The notes under the pieces: model-generated
Told to the model about the DNA's origin: nothing
The model's input: only the letters and a program-made list of their open reading frames with translations
Databases searched by the model: none
Shown: one piece after another, positions 15,850 to 23,760 of the stretch
How positions within the stretch are numbered: position 1 is the stretch's first letter
Layout of the letters: each line of letters starts with the position of its first letter
Translations under genes and position numbers: made by a program
Assembly (NCBI GenBank): GCA_045657105.1
Contig: JAZOSN010000031.1
Span: 1 to 25,663, forward strand
Source: SIG672 sp045657105
GTDB lineage: Bacteria; Bacillota; Clostridia; Oscillospirales; CAG-272
DNA: 25,663 nucleotides
Direction of reading: 5' to 3'

Positions 15850-16993
15850 AACAGTCGTTTTTTTGAAATTCACGGTTGCTTTATTATTGTTTTTCTCTCT
15901 CAATTCTCCGTACTCCGTAAGTGCAAAGGAGATGGAGCAGGGTGAGTATAGCTTTGATCTTGACTCTCTGATAAGCACCCTTCCGGAAGAAATTGTAGAG
16001 GCATTACCCGAGGGCGCGGACGAGCTTTCTGATTCTCCTGAAAAAATAGTCGAGCTTTTCGGCAGTCAGTATATTATAGACCTTTCCGCAGGACTTTTGA
16101 AAAGCGCGCTTTCCTCTGCGATCAAGACCTTCGCGTTCGTTGCGGCGATAACTCTTATATCCGCGATGCTTTCTTCTGTCGGAAACGCCTTTTCGCCGTC
16201 CGGATCGGGTATGCAGGTATGGTCGCTCGCAGGCTCGCTATGTATAGGCTGCTGTGCTTATACTATGATATGGTCGCTTCTTGAAAGCGTAATGACTTTT
16301 TCTGAAAATATAAGCGCGTTTATGAGATCGCTTGCGCTTGCTATCGGCGGTGTTTATCTGAGTGCAGGCGAGGTCGGAAGCGCAGGAGTGCATAACGTCT
16401 GGATATTTTCGGCAGTTGCACTTACCGAGGAAATTTGCGGAAAAATTCTGCTTCCGGTAATGCAGATCTCCTTCTCGGCAACTCTTGCATCAAGCGCTAT
16501 GTCAGGGGTAAATATAAGCAGACTCGTTCAGATGATACGAAACGTTTTTGTGTCAATGCTCGTCTTTTTTATGACGGTCATTTCGGTTATTCTGGCGTTT
16601 CAGACGGTCGTGGCACATTCCTCCGACTCGCTTGCCATGCGAAGCGTAAGATATGCAATATCGCATTCGGTTCCCGTTATCGGAGGTCTTGTAAGCGATA
16701 GCGCAAGGACGCTTGCCACCGGATTTTCGCTTATGAAAAATTCGATAGGATTTATAGGGATCGCCGTCATAATCGTTATTTCTCTCTATCCGCTCGTATC
16801 GCTCGTTGCCTCTAAACTTTCCTTGCAGCTCGCCTCGTCCTTTTCCTCGATGATATCTGAGAATAAAAGCACGCTTTTTCTCGATGAATCGGTAAAAATG
16901 ATAAATTTTCTTATTGCAGTCGTTATACTTATCGACGTGGCGTTTATATTTTGTGTAAGCGTCTTTGCGCTTCTGCCTGCAAGCGGCGCGTAA
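15842..16993 (+). CDS. spoIIIAE: Stage III sporulation protein AE
   Basis: The largest membrane subunit of the SpoIIIA complex, 383 residues here, close to the family norm of about 390. A cleavable-looking signal peptide (VVFLKFTVALLLFFSLNS with a likely cut after VSA) precedes an acidic extracytoplasmic stretch. About seven or eight membrane segments follow. Family-like parts include VSVGGVYLSAGE-type residues near 170 and the SVPVIGGLVSDSARTLATGF segment. An amphipathic SSMISENKSTLFLDESVKMINF part lies near the C-terminus. AGAGGA upstream and the 8-base overlap with spoIIIAD support the start at 15842. Confidence 0.94.
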   Translation: MHKTVVFLKFTVALLLFFSLNSPYSVSAKEMEQGEYSFDLDSLISTLPEEIVEALPEGADELSDSPEKIVELFGSQYIIDLSAGLLKSALSSAIKTFAFVAAITLISAMLSSVGNAFSPSGSGMQVWSLAGSLCIGCCAYTMIWSLLESVMTFSENISAFMRSLALAIGGVYLSAGEVGSAGVHNVWIFSAVALTEEICGKILLPVMQISFSATLASSAMSGVNISRLVQMIRNVFVSMLVFFMTVISVILAFQTVVAHSSDSLAMRSVRYAISHSVPVIGGLVSDSARTLATGFSLMKNSIGFIGIAVIIVISLYPLVSLVASKLSLQLASSFSSMISENKSTLFLDESVKMINFLIAVVILIDVAFIFCVSVFALLPASGA

Positions 16994-17008
16994 AACGGAG
17001 GTGATGCT

Positions 17009-17497
17009 TTGGAAATGGTAAAGGGATACGTCATGTGTGCGCTCGTGGCGTCTGCGATAGCAGGAATACTTAAAAGCCTTTCGTCAAGTATGAGGGGCTT
17101 TGAAAAATACGTCGGACTCGTCTGCTCGCTTGTGGTGATCATTCTGCTTTCTTTTCCGATAGTCACCGTTATTTCCGAGATAAACGAGGCAATTTCGGAA
17201 AGCACGTCTGTCGGTGAAAACAACGATCCTTCGGATAATATACAAAACGGCGAGGAGATAATGGCAGAGTATTACGTAAAGAGCGTTGAAAGCACGCTTT
17301 GTGATATAATATCAGAACGCTTTTCGATTGATAAAAAGGATTTTGAAGTGCTCGTTACACTTAACAACACTAATGCGGTAGAAAAGATAATTATCACGCT
17401 TTACAGTGAGGTCGATACGAACGCTATAAAGGACTTTACACAGAACGCGCTTTGTATTAAAACAGAGATAAGGAGTGCTCAAAATAATGAAAACTGA
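17009..17497 (+). CDS. spoIIIAF: Stage III sporulation protein AF
   Basis: A 162-residue protein with two N-terminal membrane segments (VMCALVASAIAGILKSL and YVGLVCSLVVIILLSFPIV) and a C-terminal soluble domain (about 85-162). That domain resembles the ring-building motif domain of the complex. GGAGGTG (16997-17003) is the best ribosome site of the operon and favours a TTG start at 17009; ATG 17015 is the alternative and would be 2 residues shorter. It overlaps the spoIIIAG ribosome site. SpoIIIAF is needed for channel assembly in B. subtilis. Confidence 0.9.
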   Translation: MEMVKGYVMCALVASAIAGILKSLSSSMRGFEKYVGLVCSLVVIILLSFPIVTVISEINEAISESTSVGENNDPSDNIQNGEEIMAEYYVKSVESTLCDIISERFSIDKKDFEVLVTLNNTNAVEKIIITLYSEVDTNAIKDFTQNALCIKTEIRSAQNNEN

Positions 17498-17972
17498 TTT
17501 TTTCTCAAAGCTTAGTGAGATAAAGGGAATACGACTGATGATCGCCTTACTGGTGATCGGAGCGGCTCTGATAGCAGTCGGAGCACTTATTCAGAATAAA
17601 AATGAAGACAAAAGTACCGCCGAGGCATTCTCGCGTACAGAATACGAAAAGGAAATAGAGGAGCGTATCGCAAAGATAGTTTCTGAAATGGGCGGAATAT
17701 CAGAGGTAAGCGTTATGGTGACTCTCGAAAGCACGGTCAGCTATTCGTACGCCGAAAACGATAAAGGAAACAGTAGCGAATACGTTACCGTCAGAGATAA
17801 GGACGGAAGTGAACGCGGAGTGATACTGTCAGAAAATACGCCGAGCGTACGCGGAGTTGCGGTTGTTTGTAAAGGCGGAGATAAGCCCGAGAAAAAGCTT
17901 GAGATCATTAAGCTCGTCAGTGCGCTACTAAAACTACCCGAAAACCGCGTTTATGTAGGACCGAGGAGCTGA
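17487..17972 (+). CDS. spoIIIAG: Stage III sporulation protein AG
   Basis: A bitopic protein that forms the large ring of the channel in B. subtilis, with an EscJ/FliF-like ring-building domain. It has a short cytoplasmic N-terminus, one membrane helix (about 17-35), a charged stalk, and the ring-building domain from about 55 (YEKEIEERIAKIVSEMGG) to the end (LLKLPENRVYVGPRS). GTG 17475 overlaps the ribosome site AGGAG, so ATG 17487, 11 bases further, is used (161 residues). It is shorter than B. subtilis SpoIIIAG (about 229), as in many clostridia. A gap of 89 bases separates it from spoIIIAH, the widest in the operon. Confidence 0.92.
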   Translation: MKTDFFSKLSEIKGIRLMIALLVIGAALIAVGALIQNKNEDKSTAEAFSRTEYEKEIEERIAKIVSEMGGISEVSVMVTLESTVSYSYAENDKGNSSEYVTVRDKDGSERGVILSENTPSVRGVAVVCKGGDKPEKKLEIIKLVSALLKLPENRVYVGPRS

Positions 17973-18061
17973 TACGTTAAACAATTTTGACCGTGCTTGG
18001 AATATTAAGAAGATCGGCAGAATAAATAATAACAAAGCCTAATTTTACAAGGGAGGAAACT

Positions 18062-18679
18062 ATGAAGATCATAAAAACAGAAAAGCCCAAAAATACCGAA
18101 GTTACCGAATATAAGGTCTGGAATAAGGTGAAGGGCGTGCTTACTAAGAACGTAAAGAGAAACGTCGCGATACTTTGCACTCTCGTACTTATCGCAGGTG
18201 CGGTCTATCTGAACTGGATACTTTTCTCGGGAGGCAACGATTACGATCCTAACGATTATCTCGCAGGAAGCGGTAGCGCAGATAACGGTAATCAGTCGGA
18301 CTCGCCCGATGAAAACGCTTCGGCACAGGACGGATATTTTGCTCTTGCAGTTATCGACAGAGCCGAGGCGCGCGCAGAGGCACTCGAAGTTCTGGCATCG
18401 ATAACTACGAGCGAAGAGGCTACCGACGAGGCAAAGCAGAGCGCATATAACGATATGGCAAAGATTGCAAAGGAAATTGAAAACGAAGCGAATATCGAAA
18501 CTCTCGTTAAGGCGAAGGGCTTTGAGGAGTGTGTCGTGGTTATCAGTGCAGGTAAGGCAAACGTCATCGTTTCGGGAGAAAATCTTCTTATCTCTGAGGT
18601 CGCTCAGATCAAGGAGATCGTTTATTCTCAGGCGAGTATTACGCCCGAAAATATAACGATAATTGAGAAAGTTGCTTAA
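18062..18679 (+). CDS. spoIIIAH: Stage III sporulation protein AH
   Basis: The mother-cell partner of forespore SpoIIQ; their extracellular domains bind across the intermembrane space. The 205 residues have a basic cytoplasmic N-terminus, one membrane helix (about 34-55), and a low-complexity acidic linker (about 58-90, rich in Asp, Asn, Gly and Ser). A helical then ring-building domain follows (RAEARAEALEVLASITTSEE to the C-terminal SITPENITIIEKVA). GGGAGG is well placed before the ATG. It is the last gene of the operon and is followed by a terminator shared with gpmI. Confidence 0.93.
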   Translation: MKIIKTEKPKNTEVTEYKVWNKVKGVLTKNVKRNVAILCTLVLIAGAVYLNWILFSGGNDYDPNDYLAGSGSADNGNQSDSPDENASAQDGYFALAVIDRAEARAEALEVLASITTSEEATDEAKQSAYNDMAKIAKEIENEANIETLVKAKGFEECVVVISAGKANVIVSGENLLISEVAQIKEIVYSQASITPENITIIEKVA

Positions 18680-18684
18680 ATAGC

Positions 18685-18713
18685 AAAAAACACAGGCAAA
18701 CGCCTGTGTTTTT
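18685..18713. terminator. Bidirectional terminator between spoIIIAH and gpmI
   Basis: A 10-bp perfect stem, AAACACAGGC (18688-18697) with GCCTGTGTTT (18702-18711), has a 4-base loop. T residues follow on the + strand (18709-18713) and A residues precede it (18685-18690), giving a U-run for minus-strand transcripts. It sits between two convergent genes and can stop both. Confidence 0.88.
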
Positions 18714-18726
18714 CTCGTTATTTACC

Positions 18727-20373
18727 TTATTTTACCTTGATCATCGAAGCGTCCCACATATCGGGTGCCTCGTATCCGAGCATATTTACGGTAGTAGCGG
18801 CTACGTTTGAAAGTCCGTACGCGCCGTCAACAACGTCGTATTTATCTGCATTGAAGTTATCGTATATAATGCAGGGAACCTTATTGAGCGTGTGACTGGT
18901 CTTTGCCTTCGGGCGTCCGTCAGACGAGCACTTGATCTTGCCTGTCTTTTTATCGGTTTCAAACATCTCGTCGGCGTTTCCGTGGTCTGCCGTGATGATC
19001 GCCGCGCCGCGGGCAGCGTCAATAACGGGGAGAAGTCTTGCAAGCTGAATATCAAGCGCACCTACCGATACCAGCGTAGCGTCGATATTTCCGGTGTGTC
19101 CGACCATATCTCCGTTAGGGAAGTTTACACGAATATACTTATATTTTCCGCTCTGGATAAGCTCGATAAGCTTATCGGTGATCTCTGCGCACTTCATCCA
19201 GGGACGCTGCTCAAAGGGAATGACGTCCGAGGGAATCTCAATAAAGGTTTCGAGCTCCTCGTCGAACTTTCCGCTTCTGTTTCCGTTCCAGAAATAAGTA
19301 ACGTGACCGTATTTCTGTGTTTCGGAGATAGCCGCCGAGTAAACTCCGCTTCCTACGAGGTATTCGCTCATAGTGTTCGAGATCTCGGGCGGAGCTACGA
19401 GGTAATTCTTCGGAATGTGAAGGTCGCCGTCGTATTCAAGCATACCTGCGTACATAACATCGGGAACGCGTACTCTGTCGAATTTATCAAATTCCTCGGA
19501 GTCGAACGCTTTGGATATTTCAATAGCTCTGTCGCCTCTGAAATTATAGAAGATAACGCTGTCGCCGTTCTCAACGGTTCCGACTGCCTTGCCGTTTTCT
19601 GCGATAACGAAGGGAAGAATATCCTGGTCGATAGCACCGGTTTCGTTTCTGAGAGTGGTAATAGCTTCCTCTGCCGATGCGAAATATCTTCCGTCGCCGA
19701 GAACGTGAGTTTTCCAACCGCGTTCTACCATAGACCAATCGGACTCATAGCGGTCCATAGTGATACACATTCTACCGCCGCCAGATGCGATCTTTGCATC
19801 GAAGGTGCCGTCGCTCAGAGAAGCGAGGAAAGCCTCGAAGGGAAGAACGTAATCAAGTGCAGAGGTCTCTCCCACGTCACGTCCGTCGAGAAGTATATGA
19901 ATTCTGACCTTTGCGAGCTTTTCTTCCTTTGCTTTAACGATCATCGCTTTGAGATGATCGATATGCGAGTGAACGTTTCCGTCAGAGAAAAGACCGATAA
20001 AATGGAGCGTTCCGTTATTGTCCTTTGCATTTTTTACAAGCTTCTGCCAGGTTTCGGACGCGAACATCTTTCCGCTTTCGATAGAGTTGGAAACAAGCTT
20101 CGCCCCCTGTGCAAATACCTGTCCTGCGCCGAGAGCGTTATGTCCGACCTCGGAGTTACCCATATCGTCGTCAGAGGGAAGTCCGACTGCTGTTCCGTGA
20201 GCTTTAAGCGCGAGGGTAGGATACTTGCTCATAAGCATATCGAGAGTAGGCGTATTTGCTTTTTTTACCGCATTTTCTGCGCCGTCAGAGCCGATACCGA
20301 TTCCGTCCATAACGATAGTTACGAGCGGTCCTTCAATTCCCGCGAATTTTTCGGATTTTTTAAGTGAGATCAT
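18727..20373 (-). CDS. gpmI: 2,3-bisphosphoglycerate-independent phosphoglycerate mutase, long type
   Basis: It interconverts 3- and 2-phosphoglycerate in glycolysis using two metal ions (usually manganese) and a phosphoserine intermediate. Catalytic Ser74 lies in DDMGNSEVGHNALGAG. Asp23 (VMDGIGIGSDG) is the first metal ligand. GGGRMCITMDRYESDW, FRGDRAIEISKAF, NGDMVGHTGNIDAT and the metal site TADHGNADEM are all present. At 548 residues it is longer than the usual bacterial form (about 510). Its wording (AHGTAVGLPSDDDMGNSEVGH, YFWNGNRSGKFD, LVAPPEISNTMSEYLV) resembles the plant/trypanosomatid type. On the minus strand GGAGG (20383-20387) is 9 bases before the ATG. It is convergent with spoIIIA and divergent from nfnA. 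Confidence 0.96.
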   Translation of the reverse strand: MISLKKSEKFAGIEGPLVTIVMDGIGIGSDGAENAVKKANTPTLDMLMSKYPTLALKAHGTAVGLPSDDDMGNSEVGHNALGAGQVFAQGAKLVSNSIESGKMFASETWQKLVKNAKDNNGTLHFIGLFSDGNVHSHIDHLKAMIVKAKEEKLAKVRIHILLDGRDVGETSALDYVLPFEAFLASLSDGTFDAKIASGGGRMCITMDRYESDWSMVERGWKTHVLGDGRYFASAEEAITTLRNETGAIDQDILPFVIAENGKAVGTVENGDSVIFYNFRGDRAIEISKAFDSEEFDKFDRVRVPDVMYAGMLEYDGDLHIPKNYLVAPPEISNTMSEYLVGSGVYSAAISETQKYGHVTYFWNGNRSGKFDEELETFIEIPSDVIPFEQRPWMKCAEITDKLIELIQSGKYKYIRVNFPNGDMVGHTGNIDATLVSVGALDIQLARLLPVIDAARGAAIITADHGNADEMFETDKKTGKIKCSSDGRPKAKTSHTLNKVPCIIYDNFNADKYDVVDGAYGLSNVAATTVNMLGYEAPDMWDASMIKVK

Positions 20374-20582
20374 TTTATTTTGCCTCCGTAGTATAAAATC
20401 AAAACATTACTTGATATTATAACTTATAATTGTTAACAAAGTGTGTATTTCGGGGGTGTCAAAACGAAAAAATATGACACTTTTTTGATTTTTGGCGAAA
20501 ATCTTATTGAAAAATCGGGAGTATTATGATATTATAAACGCAGTATAGCCGAAAGGCATATTTGAAAGGACACTTACCTAAA
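20374..20582. promoter_or_regulatory. Divergent gpmI / nfnA control region
   Basis: This 209-base spacer separates two divergent metabolic genes. It contains a 10-bp palindrome TTGTTAACAA at 20430-20439, which includes the half-site of the clostridial Rex box (TTGTTAA-n4-TTAACAA) but not the full 18-bp spacing. A second inverted repeat is GTGTCA (20456-20461) with TGACAC (20475-20480), 13 bases apart and followed by six T. A minus-strand TATAAT (20421 down to 20416) could be the gpmI -10; no matching -35 was found, although a minus-strand TTGACA lies at 20462-20457. Confidence 0.4.
20507..20535 (+). promoter_or_regulatory. Candidate promoter of nfnAB
   Basis: TTGAAA (20507-20512) and TATTAT (20530-20535) are 17 bases apart. 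The start codon of nfnA is 47 bases further on. Both hexamers are one base off consensus and the spacing is ideal. Confidence 0.6.
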
Positions 20583-21434
20583 ATGTTTAAGCTGATAAAC
20601 AAAGAGTATCTTGGCGAAAATATAGTAAAAATGGAGATCGAAGCTCCCTTTATTGCCGAAAAGATCGGACCCGGACAGTTCGTTATCATATGTTCTCACG
20701 AAAAGGGAGAGCGTATTCCTCTTACCGTTGCCGATTTTGACAGAGAAAAGGGAACTATCACTATAATCTGCCAGACTGTCGGCGCATCTACAAAGCTTCT
20801 TGCGACTATTCCCGAGGGCGAATATATTAAGGACGTGGTCGGACCGCTCGGAAACAAGACCGAGCTCGACGGTGTAAAAAGCGTTGCTGTCATCGGCGGA
20901 GGACTCGGTTGTGCTATTGCTTATCCTCAGGCTAAATATCTGCATAATGCAGGAGCAAGGGTAGACATTATTGCAGGATTTCGTTCGAAGGACCTCGTGA
21001 TACTCGAAGATGATATGAAGGCGGTTTCCGATAGCCTCACGATCCTTACAGACGACGGATCGAACGGAAACAAAGGACTCGTTACCGACGGACTCCGTAA
21101 AAACGTCGAAAATGGATCTGTATACGATACCGTAATAGCGATAGGTCCGCCTATTATGATGAAGTTCGTTTGTCTGCTCACAAAAGAGCTCGGTATAAAA
21201 ACGATAGTAAGTATGAACCCGATCATGATCGATGGAACGGGAATGTGCGGCGGTTGCCGTCTTACAGTCGGCGGTGAAACGAAATTCGCCTGCATAGACG
21301 GTCCCGATTTCGACGGACATCTCGTTGATTTTGACGAGCTTATTAGGCGTAACTCGACCTACCGCACCGAGGAAGCCGAGGCAAATGAAAAGCTTCATAA
21401 GTGTAATCTTGATAAATTCGGAGGTGCGAAGTAA
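20583..21434 (+). CDS. nfnA: NfnA: small (FAD/[2Fe-2S]) subunit of NADH-dependent ferredoxin:NADP+ oxidoreductase
   Basis: With NfnB it forms the electron-bifurcating transhydrogenase coupling NADPH oxidation to reduction of NAD+ and ferredoxin, or the reverse. The 283 residues have an N-terminal FAD barrel (about 1-95, with GPGQFVII and ERIPLTVAD), a nucleotide domain (VAVIGGGLGCAIAYPQAKYL) and a [2Fe-2S] site. That site, MIDGTGMCGGCR then FACIDG, offers Asp217, Cys222, Cys225 and Cys237. PyrK-type relatives use Cys where Asp217 stands; Asp at this place is the hallmark reported for NfnA. The open frame reaches TTG 20562, but AAAGGA (20565-20570) directs ATG 20583. Its stop overlaps the nfnB start by one base. 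Confidence 0.9.
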   Translation: MFKLINKEYLGENIVKMEIEAPFIAEKIGPGQFVIICSHEKGERIPLTVADFDREKGTITIICQTVGASTKLLATIPEGEYIKDVVGPLGNKTELDGVKSVAVIGGGLGCAIAYPQAKYLHNAGARVDIIAGFRSKDLVILEDDMKAVSDSLTILTDDGSNGNKGLVTDGLRKNVENGSVYDTVIAIGPPIMMKFVCLLTKELGIKTIVSMNPIMIDGTGMCGGCRLTVGGETKFACIDGPDFDGHLVDFDELIRRNSTYRTEEAEANEKLHKCNLDKFGGAK

Positions 21435-22831
21435 TGGCTAATATGCAGCTTACTAAGGTGCCTATGCCTGAACAGGAACCGAATGTCAGAAATAAAAACT
21501 GGGAAGAGGTAGCAAAGGGATACACGGCAGACGACGCGATGCTCGAAGCAAGCCGTTGTCTGAACTGCAAAAATATGCCGTGTGTGAGCGGTTGTCCTGT
21601 GGGTGTAAAGATACCCGAATTTATAAAAAAGGTTGCCGAGGGCGATTTTGAGGGCGCATATCAGAAAATAAAGGAAACTAACTCTCTGCCTGCGGTCTGC
21701 GGACGAGTTTGCCCGCAGGAACATCAGTGCGAGCACAACTGCGTGCGCGCTATCAAGGGGGAGAGCGTAGGAATCGGTCGTCTTGAACGCTTCTGCGCAG
21801 ACTATCATAATGCTCACGCGAGCGAAAACGACGCTACAAGCGCAAATATTGCCGCAGATGCACCGAAGGTTGCGATCATAGGCTCGGGTCCCGCAGGACT
21901 TTCTTGCGCAGGCGACCTTGCAAAAATGGGCTATAAGGTGACCGTTTTCGAGGCGCTTCACAAGGCAGGCGGAGTTCTTTCTTACGGAATTCCCGAGTTC
22001 AGACTGCCAAAGGATATAGTTGACAAAGAGGTCGCATCTCTTGAAAAAATGGGCGTTGAAATTGAAACCAATATGGTTATCGGACGTGTAAGATCGATTG
22101 ATGAGCTTCTCAAAAACGGCTATAAGGCGGTATTTATCGCAAGCGGAGCAGGACTTCCCAGCTTTATGAATATTCCAGGCGAAAACTCGAACGGCGTTTA
22201 TTCAGCTAACGAATTCCTTACGCGTATAAACCTTATGAAGGCGTACAGAGAGGACTATCTCACACCCGTAAGACGCGGTAAAAACGTCGCAGTTGTCGGC
22301 GGCGGAAACGTCGCTATGGACGCCGCAAGATGTGCAAAGCGTCTTGGTGCGGAGAACGTTTACATAGTTTACAGAAGAAGCGAGTCTGAAATGCCCGCAC
22401 GTCTTGAAGAGGTGCATCATGCAAAGGAAGAGGGAATTATCTTCAAGACTCTTTCGAATCCCGTAAAGATAAACGCCGATGAAAAAGGCAACGTCGTTTC
22501 GATGACCTGCGTCGAGATGGAGCTTGGCGAGCCTGATGCATCGGGCAGACGCCGTCCTGTCGAAAAGGCGGGCTCCGAGTTTGATATAGAGCTCGATACG
22601 GTTATAATTTCGGTAGGCACCTCGCCAAATCCGCTTATCCGTATGACGACACACGGTCTTGAAACCAATAATCGCGGCTGTATCGTTACGTCCGACGGAG
22701 TTACCACCACGCGCGAGGGCGTGTTCGCAGGCGGTGACGCGGTCACAGGCGCGGCTACCGTTATACTTGCTATGGGTGCAGGTCGTCAGGCGGCGGTGGC
22801 GATTGATGGCTATATAAAGGGAAATAAATAA
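21434..22831 (+). CDS. nfnB: NfnB: large (FAD/[4Fe-4S]) subunit of NADH-dependent ferredoxin:NADP+ oxidoreductase
   Basis: This subunit carries the NADPH site and the bifurcating FAD in known Nfn complexes; the family is also annotated as glutamate synthase small subunit (GltA/GltD-like). Two cysteine sets for [4Fe-4S] clusters are visible: Cys42, 45, 50, 54 (CLNCKNMPCVSGC) and Cys89, 93, 99, 103 (CGRVCPQEHQCEHNC). FAD binding is at IIGSGPAGLSCAG (148-160), the NADP site at VVGGGNVAMDAARCAKRLG, and the C-terminal FAD motif is GVFAGGDAVTGAATV. The 465-residue length matches NfnB. No glutamate synthase large subunit lies nearby, and the upstream NfnA gene settles the role. GGAGGTG precedes the ATG. 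A terminator follows. Confidence 0.93.
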   Translation: MANMQLTKVPMPEQEPNVRNKNWEEVAKGYTADDAMLEASRCLNCKNMPCVSGCPVGVKIPEFIKKVAEGDFEGAYQKIKETNSLPAVCGRVCPQEHQCEHNCVRAIKGESVGIGRLERFCADYHNAHASENDATSANIAADAPKVAIIGSGPAGLSCAGDLAKMGYKVTVFEALHKAGGVLSYGIPEFRLPKDIVDKEVASLEKMGVEIETNMVIGRVRSIDELLKNGYKAVFIASGAGLPSFMNIPGENSNGVYSANEFLTRINLMKAYREDYLTPVRRGKNVAVVGGGNVAMDAARCAKRLGAENVYIVYRRSESEMPARLEEVHHAKEEGIIFKTLSNPVKINADEKGNVVSMTCVEMELGEPDASGRRRPVEKAGSEFDIELDTVIISVGTSPNPLIRMTTHGLETNNRGCIVTSDGVTTTREGVFAGGDAVTGAATVILAMGAGRQAAVAIDGYIKGNK

Positions 22832-22837
22832 TATACG

Positions 22838-22863
22838 AAAGCCCGACTCGCTCGGGCTTTTTT
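22838..22863 (+). terminator. Rho-independent terminator of nfnAB
   Basis: A 9-bp stem, AAAGCCCGA (22838-22846) with TCGGGCTTT (22852-22860), has a 5-base loop and the T-run continues to 22863. It lies 6 bases after the nfnB stop. Confidence 0.92.
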
Positions 22864-22925
22864 GTACCCAAAAGCAAGCAGCAAAATATACTGACTATGA
22901 GAAGTAAAAATCATAGGAGGATAAA

Positions 22926-23708
22926 ATGCTGCTGAATGTTTTAAAGGGGATACTTCTCCCGCTCGCGGGTACGTCGCTCGGCGCCGCCTGCGTGTTTTTT
23001 ATGAAAAAAAATATGAGCCTTCGTCTGCGGAGTGCGCTTATCGGATTTGCGGCAGGAGTAATGTTTGCGGCTTCGGTGTGGAGTCTTATAATTCCGGCAA
23101 TAGAGGCGTCAAGCGGATACGGAAAACTCTCTTTTCTTCCGGCTACTGTCGGATTTTGGGCGGGAATAGGCTTTCTCGTACTGCTCGACCATACCGTGCC
23201 TCATATCCATCTCGGAAGTATGCAAAAGGAAGGGCTGAGAAGCCGTTTCGGCAAAAGCACGATGCTCGTGTTCACGGTTGCGCTCCATAATATTCCCGAG
23301 GGTATGGCGGTAGGTGCGGTCTATGCAGGTCTTATAGACGGTAACGCCGGTGTGAGCGTGAGCGGAGCTCTCGTTTTGTCACTCGGAATAGCCGTACAGA
23401 ATTTTCCTGAGGGTGCTATAATCTCAATGCCGCTTGCAAGCGAAGGAATGAGTAAAACAAAAGCCTTTTTCTGCGGAGCACTGTCGGGCGTCGCCGAACC
23501 GCTCGCCGCCATTTTAACTATCGCCTGCTACGAAATGCTTATAGGAACTCTTCCGTATATGCTCACATTTGCCGCAGGTGCGATGATCTACGTTATCGTC
23601 GAGGAGCTCGTGCCCGAAATATCGAAGGCGGAAAACTCGGATACTGGAACTCTTTTCTTTGCGATTGGCTTTACTGTGATGATGATACTCGACGTAACGC
23701 TTGGGTAA
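22926..23708 (+). CDS. ZIP-family divalent metal transporter
   Basis: A 260-residue inner-membrane protein of the ZIP (ZupT/GufA-like) family, which moves zinc or other divalent metals into the cytoplasm. About eight hydrophobic segments are seen. The metal path motifs are ALHNIPEGMAVG (His121 to Glu125) in helix 4 and AVQNFPEGAIISMP (from Gln158) in helix 5; the Gln in place of His is typical of the GufA branch. The loop VPHIHLG holds a short His pair (His93, His95). SGVAEPLAAIL lies in the sixth segment. AGGAGG precedes the ATG. It appears to be a single-gene unit after the nfnAB terminator; no metal-box operator was recognised upstream. Confidence 0.93.
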   Translation: MLLNVLKGILLPLAGTSLGAACVFFMKKNMSLRLRSALIGFAAGVMFAASVWSLIIPAIEASSGYGKLSFLPATVGFWAGIGFLVLLDHTVPHIHLGSMQKEGLRSRFGKSTMLVFTVALHNIPEGMAVGAVYAGLIDGNAGVSVSGALVLSLGIAVQNFPEGAIISMPLASEGMSKTKAFFCGALSGVAEPLAAILTIACYEMLIGTLPYMLTFAAGAMIYVIVEELVPEISKAENSDTGTLFFAIGFTVMMILDVTLG

Positions 23709-23726
23709 TAAATTTTTGTACACATA

Positions 23727-23754
23727 TTGACATTTTTACGTTTTATGGTATAAT
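23727..23754 (+). promoter_or_regulatory. Consensus sigma-A promoter of the structured RNA
   Basis: A perfect TTGACA (23727-23732) and a perfect TATAAT (23749-23754) are 16 bases apart. The expected transcription start near 23761 coincides with the first base of the long closing stem of the downstream RNA, which supports both calls. Confidence 0.87.
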
Positions 23755-23760
23755 GTTGTT

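Noticed and set aside
17959..18042. A short open frame between spoIIIAG and spoIIIAH (ending NFDRAWNIKKIG and onward)
   Set aside because: It has no ATG, GTG or TTG start, and no homology could be claimed.
18892..20367. A 491-codon open frame on the + strand opposite gpmI
   Set aside because: It is fully antisense to a gene with all catalytic motifs, has no ribosome site or recognisable product, and arises from the codon bias of gpmI.
20574..21398. A 274-codon minus-strand frame opposite nfnA
   Set aside because: It lies wholly within a well-supported gene, and its Cys/Arg/Ser-rich translation is typical of antisense shadow.
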